The position numbers were made by a program, and so were the translations under genes. Below, one piece after another: positions 1 to 7,488 of a stretch of 10,521 nt of DNA (positions are counted from its first letter, which is position 1; every line of letters starts with the position of its first letter). The notes beneath the pieces are model-generated. The model was not told the DNA's origin. It made no database searches and was given only the letters and a program-made list of their open reading frames with translations. Source of the stretch: Ophiocordyceps camponoti-saundersi (nom. inval.) (Eukaryota > Ascomycota > Sordariomycetes > Hypocreales > Ophiocordycipitaceae); assembly GCA_003339415.1 (NCBI GenBank), contig PDHQ01000712.1, positions 1 through 10,521 of the forward strand, given 5' to 3'.

Positions 1-359
1 AAGTAATATAATCTTTAAGTATTATTAATATATAACTATTATATACTTATAATAAATTCTTAAAATACCTATTTTATTTCTATTAATATTTTTATAATAA
101 TTATAAAAAAATAGGTAAAATTATAAAGAAAGTAATTTTAAGCTATAATAAGATTTATCTATTTTTTAAAATTATTTTATATTATTATATAATTTATTAA
201 CGTTTTTTTCTTCTTAATATTTTTTAAAAATATATTTTAAAAAAGTATTATTTTTAACTTTTTATTAAAAAAGAAGTAAAATAGCTAAAAATATAAAAAA
301 AATACTATTTAGAAGCGCCTTTTACTAAGCTTTTTTTAAAAATAAAAAAAAAATAATTA
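1..359. other. AT-rich stretch, no recognisable feature
   Basis: The stretch is dominated by A and T runs and TA steps. I see no reading frame, intron signal, RNA gene or repeat unit in it. The 17 bases at 298-314 resemble 4698-4714 on the far side of the satellite block, with one mismatch. Confidence 0.6.
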
Positions 360-553
360 ACGCTAGTAACTAATTTTTTAGTCTTTAGTTAGTTACTAAC
401 TAACTAAAGACTAAAACTAACGGACTAAAATTAGTTACTATAAAGACTTTAGTTAGTTAGGACTAAATTTAAACCTTAAAAATAGGGACTTTAGTCAGTT
501 AGTCCTAACTAACTAAAAAAAGACTAAAAAGTCACTAACTAATTTTAAACCTT
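360..553. repeat. GACTAA/TTAGTC palindrome-rich module, left copy
   Basis: The stretch is built from short words GACTAA, TAACTAA, TTAGTC and GTTAGT in both orientations, giving many overlapping inverted repeats. It is related to 4477-4662: both hold AAAGACTTTAGTTAGT followed closely by CCTTAAA and then ATAGGGACT, in the same orientation. No reading frame is visible. The dense inverted repeats resemble the ends of MITE-like or other non-autonomous elements, but no clean terminal repeat or target duplication could be fixed by eye. Confidence 0.6.
364..440. repeat. Nested palindrome with 20-bp perfect arms and 1-nt centre
   Basis: The inner arms 376-395 and 397-416 are exact reverse complements separated only by C396. 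Outside them, 364-374 (TAGTAACTAAT) is complementary to 430-440 (ATTAGTTACTA). The strand could fold into a long hairpin or the duplex extrude a cruciform. Function is unknown. Confidence 0.85.
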
Positions 554-1612
554 ATATAAGTACTAGCATATATATATAGGCACCGGCATATATATAGGCA
601 CTAGTATATATATAAGCACCGGCATATATATATTAGGCATAGGTATACACAGGCACCGGCACACATATATAAGCACTAGTATATATATATAAGGTATAAG
701 CATATATATACCGGGCACCGGCATATATAGGCACTAGCACACATATATAAGTACTAGCATATATAAGCACTAGCATATATATAGGCACCGGCATACACAG
801 GCACCAGCACATATATATAGGCACCGGTATATATAAGTATAAGCATATATAAGCACCGGCATATACTCTAAGCACTAGTATATATAAGCACCAGCATATA
901 TAGGCACCGGTATATATAAGCACTAGTATATATAAGCACCGGCATATATATAAGCACTAGTATATATATAAGCACTAATATATATAAGTATTAGTATATA
1001 TATAAGTACTAATATATATAAGCACTAGCGCGTACTCTAAGCACTAATATATATAGGCACTAATATATATAAGCACTAGTATATATATACCGGGCATAAG
1101 TATATATAAGTATAAGTATATATAAGCACTAGTATATACTCTAGGCACTAGCATATATATATAGGCACCGGCATATATAGGTACTAGTATATATATAAGC
1201 ACTAGTATATATAAGCACTAGTATATATATAGGCACTAGTATATATATAGGCACTAGCATATATATAAGCACCGGCATATATATATAAGCACTAGTATAT
1301 ATAAGTATAAGTATATATAAGTATAGGCATATATAGGTACTAGTATATATAAGTAGCGGCATATATATATAAGCACTAGCATATATAAGCACTAATATAT
1401 ATATAAGTACTAGTATATATATAAGCACCGGCATATATATATAAGTACTAGTATATACTCTAAGCACTAGTATATATAGGCACTAGTATATATAGGCACT
1501 AGTATATATAAATATAAGTATATATATAAATATTAGTATATATAAGCACCGGTATATATAGGTAGCGGTATATATATATAAGTACTAGTATATATATATA
1601 AGTATTAGGTAG
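554..1612. repeat. 16-20 bp minisatellite array, copy A1 (GCACCGGC/GCACTAGT family)
   Basis: About 60 head-to-tail units combine a core GCACCGGC, GCACTAGT, GTACTAGT or GCACTAAT with a TA-rich linker such as ATATATAAG or ATATATAGG of variable length, so the period is 16-20 bp. A rarer longer linker ends in ACTCTAAGC (near 866, 1033, 1457) or ACTCTAGGC (1138). The array keeps many CA dinucleotides, unlike the surrounding DNA. Long open frames on the minus strand here (633-923, 1141-1467) translate to low-complexity Tyr/Ile/Leu repeats and are by-products of the unit lacking a stop in that frame. Confidence 0.95.
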
Positions 1613-1747
1613 CGTAAGTTAATTTTATAAAAATTATATATAAAAAGTAATTAATTTCTAATATATTTTACTACTAAGCTATACTTATAAGAGTACGCTT
1701 AAATTTAGCTTATAAAACTTATAAGGGGGGGTTATAAATCCCCCCTT
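1613..1747. other. Spacer between two minisatellites, with G-run/C-run hairpin
   Basis: A short non-repetitive AT-rich spacer ends in a stem: AAGGGGGG (1723-1730) pairs with CCCCCCTT (1740-1747) around a 9-nt AT-rich loop. The run of seven G (1725-1731) stands out in this AT-rich window. It sits exactly at the start of the 41-bp array, so it may mark an array or element boundary. No gene is visible. Confidence 0.7.
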
Positions 1748-2945
1748 TAGCGGGTATATAGCGGCGGGCATAGCGGTAAGAGATAATTATAAGAGATAAC
1801 TATAGTAGGTATAGCGGCGAGAGATAACTATAAGAGATAGCTACGGTAAGTATAGTAGCGGGCACGGCGGCGAGAGATAACTATAAGAGATAGCTATAGC
1901 GGGCATAATAGCGAGTATAGCGGTAAGAGATAATTATAAAAGATAATTACAGCAAGTATAGCGGCGGGAGATAACTATAAGAAATAGCTATAGCGGGCAT
2001 ATAGTAGCGAGAAATAATTATAAGAGATAGCTATAGTAAGTATAGCAGCGGGCATAGCGGCGAGAGATAATTATAAGAGATAGCTATAGCGGGTATAGCG
2101 GTAAGCACGGCGGCGAGAGATAACTATTATAGTAGGCATATAGTAGCGAGAGATAATTATAAGAAATAACTATAGCGGGTATATAGTAGCGGGAGATAAC
2201 TATAAGAGATAGCTATAGCGGGCATATAGCGGCGAGAGATAATTATAAAAAATAGCTATAGTAAGCACGGCGGCGGGTATAATAGCGAGAGATAACTATT
2301 ATAGCGAGCATATAGTAGTAAGAGATAACTATAAGAGATAATTATAGCGAGTATATAATAATAAGAGATAACTATAAGAGATAGCTATAGTAAGTATAAT
2401 AGCGGGCATAGCGGCGAGAGATAATTATAAGAGATAGTTATAGCGGGCATAGCGGCGAGAGATAACTATAAGAGATAGCTATAGCGGGCATAGCGGCGGG
2501 AGACAACTGTAAAAAATAGCTATAGCGGGCATAGCGGCGGGCATAGCGGCGAGAAATAACTATAAGAGATAGCTATAATAGGTATAGCGGCGAGAGATAA
2601 CTACTATAGCGGGCATATAGCGGCGAGAGATAACTATAAGAAATAGCTATAACGGGCATAGTAGCGAGTATAGCAGCGAGAGATAACTGCTATAGCAGGC
2701 ACATAGCAGCGAGAGATAATTATAAGAGATAACTATAGCGAGCATATAGCGGCGGGAAATAACTATAAGAGATAGCTATAGCGGGCATAGCGGCGAGAGA
2801 TAACTATAAGAGATAGCTATAGCGGGTATAGTAGCGGGTATAGCGGCGAGAGATAACTATAAAAGATAGCTATAGCAAGTATAGTAATAGGAGATAATTA
2901 TAAGAGATAGCTATAGCGGGCATATAATAATAGAAAATATAGTAA
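1748..2945. repeat. 41-bp minisatellite array with paired GATA motifs
   Basis: Roughly 29 head-to-tail units have a commonest period of 41 bp and frequent 43-bp variants (an extra TA). The conserved parts are GCGGGCATAGCGGCGAG, then AGATAACTATAAG, then AGATAGCTATA. Some units lack the second part (near 2120, 2297, 2600, 2690), and one carries an extra GCGGGCATA block (near 2527). The plus strand is G-richer than the minus strand. Most units carry AGATAA and AGATAG, both of which fit the HGATAR consensus of fungal GATA factors. No reading frame or transcript signal is seen. Confidence 0.93.
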
Positions 2946-3057
2946 GCTTAAGATTATGCTTAAAAGTATCGAAAATTTAAAAAATTATAAGTAAGAGAGG
3001 TATTAAGAGAGGTATTAACTTACTTAATATTTTAAAAAAGTAAGTATATCTTATAAA
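2946..3057. other. Short flank with a tandem 12-mer
   Basis: AT-rich DNA follows the 41-bp array. It contains two tandem copies of AGAGAGGTATTA (about 2994-3018) lying between GTAAG and CTTAC, which could form a small stem. No gene is visible. Confidence 0.55.
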
Positions 3058-3393
3058 CTACGCCCTTAATAATAGCGAGAAAATATCCGCTACTTTCCCC
3101 CTAACTATCCCCCTTTATTTTTTTTAGCTATTAGCCCCTCTTTCTCCTATTAAGCTTTTAGTATAAGCGGTAGCTATTTTTTAAGGGGCGGGAATAATAG
3201 CGGCCCTTATTACTAAGAAGCTTATTATAGCCTTATCTCCCTTACTATTAAAAGTCTTGCCGCCGCCTCTCGTAGCTTAAGCTATAAGATTAGTATTAAA
3301 TATAGTATTATCCCTAACTACTTTTTTACCGCCTAGGGGATTATAATCTCTAAGCTTAAAGTATATTTATAAAAAGTATAATATCTAATACCG
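3058..3393 (-). pseudogene. GC-richer eroded relic, possible coding fragment of unknown identity
   Basis: This is the least AT-rich non-repetitive stretch of the window. On the minus strand, from CGG at 3393 to TAG at 3058, 112 codons are interrupted by six stops, all TAA or TAG as RIP would leave. The frame includes the string ATRGGGKTF, which fits the loose Walker A pattern [AG]x4GK[ST], and later GERGAN and RGIVRGKVADIF. I do not recognise the protein. The plus-strand frame in the same codon register is about equally open and would encode a hydrophobic protein, so the coding strand is uncertain. The stretch could also be non-coding DNA inside a satellite-bearing element. Confidence 0.35.
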
Positions 3394-3954
3394 CGGATTA
3401 TATAATTATAATATAGTGAGAGTAAGTCCTTTATATTTATTATTAATCTCTTAAAAGTATAGTTTTAGCTAAAAATACTCCTTATTATAAAAATAAAGAG
3501 AAATCGCTTACTAAGAGTAATAAAGCTATCGTAAAATTTCTAAATATTATTTCTAAATCTTTTATAATTTTTTATATTTTTAGTAAGGGCGTAAATAAGT
3601 ATAATTAAGGGTAATTAGGGATAATTAATATATATAAGGGGAAGGAAAAGACGTAATAAGTATAATTTATAGCTATAAATATTAAGAAAAATAATAAAAA
3701 GCTTCCTTATACTTTATCTTATTAATAAGAGGGAAATAAAAGAAAAAAGAGATACCTTAAAGAAAGTAAATAACTATATATATTATAATTTTTACTTACT
3801 ATTTTCGCCTTAAAAATTTAAGATAATAAGTAGTAATAATATTTTATAATATATAGTTATTTTTATAGTATAAAGAGGCGGGAAGTAAGTTAATTAATCT
3901 TTAAGGGAAAAAAATCTAGCAGCTCCCTAGTAATCTAAGGTAAGTATAAGGGGG
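3394..3954. other. AT-rich stretch between relic and second minisatellite
   Basis: Degenerate AT-rich DNA. The minus-strand frame of the neighbouring relic may run a little way into it, but no motif is visible and the stops become frequent. GGGTAATTAGGGATAATTA near 3609 is a loose local duplication. There are no RNA genes or clear introns. Confidence 0.5.
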
Positions 3955-4476
3955 CACTAATATATATAAATATCGGTATATATATAAGTAGCAGTATATA
4001 TATAAGTAGCGGTATATATATAGGTACGGGTATATATATAAGTACCGGTATATATAAGTTTTAATATATACTTTAGGTACTAATATATATATAAGTACTA
4101 ATATATATATAAGCACTAATATATATATATAGGTATATATAAGCACCGGCATATACTCCGGGCACTAGTATATATATACCGGGTATAAGTATATATAAGT
4201 ATAAGTATATATAAGCACCGGCATATACTTTAAGTACCGGCATATATATATAAGCACCGGCATATATAAGCACTAGTATATATATAAGCACTAGTATATA
4301 TAAGCACCGGCACACATATATAAGCACTAGCATATATAAGTATAAGTATATATAGGCACCGGCATATACTCCGGGCACCGGCACATATAGGCACTAGTAT
4401 ATATAGGTAACAGCATATACTCCGGGCACCGGCACACATATATAGGCACCGGCATATATATATAAGCACTACTAGT
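3955..4476. repeat. 16-20 bp minisatellite array, copy A2
   Basis: About 30 units belong to the same family and orientation as the array at 554-1612. The left part is more decayed (GGTACGGGTATA, AGTAGCGGTATA, AGTACTAATATA) and the right part is better preserved, with several GCACCGGCACACATATATA and ACTCCGGGCACCGG units near 4155, 4368 and 4418. The minus-strand open frames at 3916-4152, 4073-4384 and 4230-4469 are Tyr/Leu/Ile-rich repeat translations with no support as genes. Confidence 0.95.
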
Positions 4477-4484
4477 GCTTATAT
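4460..4484. repeat. Perfect palindrome at the end of array A2
   Basis: Arms 4460-4471 and 4473-4484 are exact reverse complements around C4472, centred on AAGCACTACTAGTGCTT. The last array unit is therefore followed directly by its own mirror image, at the junction with the GACTAA module. This may be a rearrangement or replication junction. Confidence 0.85.
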
Positions 4485-4662
4485 TAGTTAGTCTTTAGTT
4501 AGTCAGGACTAACTAAAAAAAGTCCGGACTAAAAATACATACCTTTTAGTTAGTCTTTAGTTAGTTACCTTAAAGACTTTAGTTAGTCCTTAAATATAGG
4601 GACTAACTAACTAAAGACTAAAAACTAAAAGGACTAAATTTTTAGTTAGCTTACGTAAGCTA
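4477..4662. repeat. GACTAA/TTAGTC palindrome-rich module, right copy
   Basis: The stretch has the same word set as 360-553. It contains a perfect stem, TTTAGTTAGTC (4494-4504) with GACTAACTAAA (4507-4517) and a 2-nt loop; the 10-bp palindrome AGTCCGGACT (4521-4530); a direct match to the left module around AAAGACTTTAGTTAGTCC; and ATAGGGACTAACTAACTAAAG, whose last 17 bases match the inner right arm of the left palindrome. No coding frame is visible. Confidence 0.6.
4647..4662. repeat. 16-bp perfect palindrome TAGCTTACGTAAGCTA
   Basis: All eight positions on each side pair exactly. It closes the right-hand GACTAA module and may be a terminus or a binding site; neither can be shown from the sequence alone. 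Confidence 0.8.
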
Positions 4663-5020
4663 TTTTAATCTGAAAAAATACTAATAAATAGCGCGATAAA
4701 AATACTATATAGAAATTAAGTTTTTTTTTTATTTAGATTATTATTAAGCGAGGAAAACATTCTTAAACTTTATATATTAATAAGAGAAATAAAACTTAGT
4801 AATAATAATAATAACTTAATAAATAATAATATAATAAAGAATAAAAGTATAATATAGCTTAAAAAAAGCTTAAATATAAGTTAAATATACTTAATTATTA
4901 AAAATCTTTAGCTTTATAAAATTATTAATATATAAAGAGTTAATATTAATAAAAAATTATATTATTAGCTAGAAAAACTTATATAATAATAAGTAAAATA
5001 AACTAGCTATAATAGAAGAC
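4663..5020. other. AT-rich stretch, probable 3' flank of the hAT element
   Basis: No gene is visible. The stretch lies downstream of the transposase relic (minus strand), so it should hold the 3' non-coding part and the terminal inverted repeat of that element, but I could not identify an end. AATACTATATAGAA (4701-4714) echoes 301-314. Confidence 0.5.
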
Positions 5021-5296
5021 TTATAAGCTTTAATAGTCTTCTTCTAAAGCTTTATTTTCCTTTTCTTTAATTTCCTAGAAATTATTTAATATTAAATTCT
5101 AGTTTTTAAGTAGAATTAACTACTTTATAGTTTCCGGTTTAAAGTTATTCCTCGATAACGTAATTATATTACCTAATATAGAAAATATAGCCTTAATTAA
5201 GGCTAATATAGCCTGAATAGCTAAAAATTTTTAGGCTAAAATAGTTAGAGTAGGGAAGTAAAAAGTATTATTTTTCTAATATAAAAGCGGGTTACT

Positions 5297-5364
5297 CTAA
5301 GAAATAATTAGTAAATAAATAGTAGATAAAGAGAAAAAATTAGTAAAAAATATTATAACTATAC
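5297..5364 (-). other. hAT relic intron 10
   Basis: 68 nt, donor GTATAG, two TACTAAT-like branch sites, acceptor TTTCTTAG. Removing it joins the frame ending AYLPSK to SNPLLY, in phase. Confidence 0.75.
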
Positions 5365-5512
5365 CTTAGAAGGTAAATAAGCTTCTAAAAGGTATTATGT
5401 TAATTCTTCGTTAGTTTCTGCTTTTTTAGACTTTAAACTAAAGTTAAACTCTTCCGAAGTAGACGTTCTAGAACTTCCTAAGTTTCTTTCTTTATTTTCT
5501 ATAGTTTTATAG

Positions 5513-5556
5513 CTAAAAATAATTAGTAAAAATTATAAGAAAAAATATAATCTTAC
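5513..5556 (-). other. hAT relic intron 9
   Basis: 44 nt, donor GTAAGA, branch TTACTAATTA, acceptor TTTTTAG. The frame across this junction is off by one, so either a small indel lies in the flanking linker or the splice site differs slightly. Confidence 0.7.
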
Positions 5557-5793
5557 TTATAAGTTAAATTCCTCTTAAAAAAGATATAAGATATCTTTTT
5601 TTATAGCTAAATAGTAATAAAGAAAGCCGTCTTTTTTAAAATAAATATCCTTATACCGTGGGTCTAGGATAATAGCGAATAAATAAGGCCGGAAAGTAAA
5701 TAAGTCACTTTTTTTAAGTTATTTCGGAAAGTACTTCTTAAGCTTTTTTAAGCCCTCTATTATATAAGCTTAAAAAGTACTAAAATAAGAAGA

Positions 5794-5842
5794 CTAGAAA
5801 GTAGTTAGTAAGTATTTTAAAAAATAAAAGAAAGAAAAATAC
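5794..5842 (-). other. hAT relic intron 8
   Basis: 49 nt, donor GTATTT, branch CTTACTAACTA, acceptor TTTCTAG. Phase 0 joins the RWNST-containing exon to the exon with AIILDPRYK. Confidence 0.8.
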
Positions 5843-6144
5843 CTAGCTTTTTTCGAAGCTAGAAAATTCATTATATAGTTTAGTAAGCCGATTAAAAATC
5901 TAATAAATAAATAATAATCCTTCCGAGCTTATTTTATAGAAGTGCCCTTATAAATAAATAGAAAGGGTTAAAAAAATGTTAAAAATAGCTTTAAAATCTT
6001 TTAAAGCTTCCTATTCCTTATTAGAAGGAAATATTTTTTTATACTCTTTATAATCTATTAATTTAGAAACCTATTCTAAGGCAGAATAGAATTCTAACGC
6101 TCTTTTAAGTATAAAAAACGTAGAATTCTACCTTATAGCGTTAT

Positions 6145-6196
6145 CTATTTAATTAATTAGTAGTTAAATAAATAAATAATAAATAAATAAACTTAC
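6145..6196 (-). other. hAT relic intron 7, with AAAT microsatellite
   Basis: 52 nt, donor GTAAGT, a TTTA-repeat body, branch CTACTAATTA, acceptor AAATAG. Removing it creates the Asp codon of DNAIR-stop-NST, the well-known RWNS region, which confirms the splice. Confidence 0.85.
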
Positions 6197-6334
6197 CGAT
6201 AATAACCTTTATTTTTTTAGATTATTTTATATTTCCCCTAGATTTTTACTGCTATAAACCGTCTTGAAAAAGCTATTTAGGCTCTATATTATACTTAATA
6301 ATAAGTAAAATACGTCGAAGTTAGTTAAAAAGCG

Positions 6335-6385
6335 CTATAAAAATAAATAATTAGTAAAAAATTATAAAAAAAATAAATAACTTAC
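6335..6385 (-). other. hAT relic intron 6
   Basis: 51 nt, donor GTAAGT, branch TTTACTAATTA, acceptor TTTATAG. The frame is kept across the junction. Confidence 0.85.
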
Positions 6386-6600
6386 TATTATACTTTTATA
6401 AAGTAGTATTTTTATCTAAAAGTTACTTTTCTAAGTTAGAATTATTTAAAAAGGCCTTAAAAATATCCTAGGCTATTAAATTAATAATATATACTAGGTA
6501 GCGAATTTAGCTTATAAATTTTTTATAAAAAAGGTCGTTATAAGCTAAGGAATAAGCCTTTAGAAAGGTTTTATTATTCGTAGTATTATCGTAAGTAATA

Positions 6601-6654
6601 CTAAAATAATATTATTAGTAAATAAATAAATAAATAAAAGAATTATTAGTATAC
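6601..6654 (-). other. hAT relic intron 5, with AAAT microsatellite
   Basis: 54 nt, donor GTATAC, a TTTA repeat, branch TTTACTAATAA, acceptor ATTTTAG. Removing it gives FINN-ITYDNTTNN in one frame, matching the ITxDNxxNN motif of hAT transposases. Confidence 0.85.
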
Positions 6655-6757
6655 TTATTAATAAACTTTAAAGTAATAGTAAGGTAAGCTTTAAGGTAGG
6701 AAAGAATTTTAGTATAAATATAATTTCTAGTATACTATTCTAAAAGCTTTTTAAAAG

Positions 6758-6805
6758 CTAAAAATTATTAGTTTATATAAATAAATAAATAAGTAAATAA
6801 CTTAC
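6758..6805 (-). other. hAT relic intron 4, with AAAT microsatellite
   Basis: 48 nt, donor GTAAGT, branch AAACTAATAA, acceptor TTTTTAG. It joins KLYYKLI to AFKKLLE-stop-YTRNY, the expected hAT order before HTGxY. Confidence 0.85.
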
Positions 6806-7025
6806 CTATAAGCTTATAATATAGCTTAAAGTTTAGGGAAATATAAGCTATAATTAAGCCTAAATAGGTATTTAAGTAGCTAAAGTCTAAATATTAAAAA
6901 TAAAGCTATAAAAGCTACTTTTAGAAGAGTAACTTATAAAGCTATTATTTAACTTTAAAAGGGCTTCGTTAAAGTAATCTTTTAAATAATCCTTTAACTT
7001 AGCGTAATAGATAGGCTAGTAGTCC

Positions 7026-7071
7026 CTAGAAAAAGTTAATTAAAAATTTAAATAAAGGAAAAATAACTTAC
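7026..7071 (-). other. hAT relic intron 3
   Basis: 46 nt, donor GTAAGT, weak branch TTAATTAAC (TTGATTAAC or CTAATTAAC before RIP is possible), acceptor TTTCTAG. The frame continues from KLLTYYN to DY-stop-PIYYAKLKDYL. Confidence 0.75.
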
Positions 7072-7246
7072 TAATTATAATAAGTAAGAAGCTTATTAAA
7101 AAGCTCTGAGTAAATTATAGAAAAAGAAATATTCGTTATTAAAAGAAAATTAATAACTAAATTCTAAGCTAAATTAGTATTAAAAGCTAAGTTTAACTTA
7201 GCCTGTTTTTCGAAGAAATTTTGCGGATTTTTTTTAATAGGTTATT

Positions 7247-7292
7247 CTAATATAAAATTAGTAAATTAATAATAAAAAAGCTAAAAACTTAC
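7247..7292 (-). other. hAT relic intron 2
   Basis: 46 nt, donor GTAAGT, branch TTTACTAATTT, acceptor ATATTAG. It joins the Lys-rich end of exon 2 to the frame containing FFEKQAKLNLAF. Confidence 0.75.
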
Positions 7293-7404
7293 TTTTTTTT
7301 AAGTTTTTTTTAGAATTTTTATTATAAGCGATTATTTCGTACTTATTCTTATAATACTAAGATAAATTCGAAGCTTAAAACTTATAGATTAGAAAAATAA
7401 ACTC

Positions 7405-7488
7405 CTACGAATAGCTATTAATTAAAAAAATTAATAAATAACGCTTTTTTATAATAAAAAAATAAGGAAAAAATAAGAAAAAAAATAC
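7405..7488 (-). other. hAT relic intron 1 (boundaries less certain)
   Basis: A T-rich stretch of 84 nt with donor GTATTT. An acceptor at TTCGTAG keeps phase 0, while the alternative TTAATAG at 7415 would shift the frame. The branch site is poorly defined (ATTTATTAAT or TTAATTAAT). Confidence 0.5.

Noticed and set aside
633..1467. Minus-strand open frames of 96 and 108 codons
   Set aside because: They lie wholly in the 16-20 bp minisatellite, start at GTG, and translate to low-complexity Tyr/Ile/Leu/Val repeats. The openness follows from the unit sequence, not from coding.
1723..1747. Bacterial-style intrinsic terminator
   Set aside because: The GC stem is followed by only three T and sits beside a fungal minisatellite, with no gene upstream.
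554..2945. CRISPR-like array
   Set aside because: The units are direct tandem repeats with no unique spacers of constant length, and the introns and RIP pattern show a fungal genome.
3916..4469. Minus-strand open frames of 78, 103 and 79 codons
   Set aside because: They overlap one another in the second copy of the same minisatellite and have the same repeat-type composition; none shows a domain or a supported start.
554..4476. Telomeric repeat array
   Set aside because: The 16-20 bp unit with its CCGG or CTAG core does not contain TTAGGG-type repeats. The TTAGTC words in the flanking modules are not tandem in one orientation.
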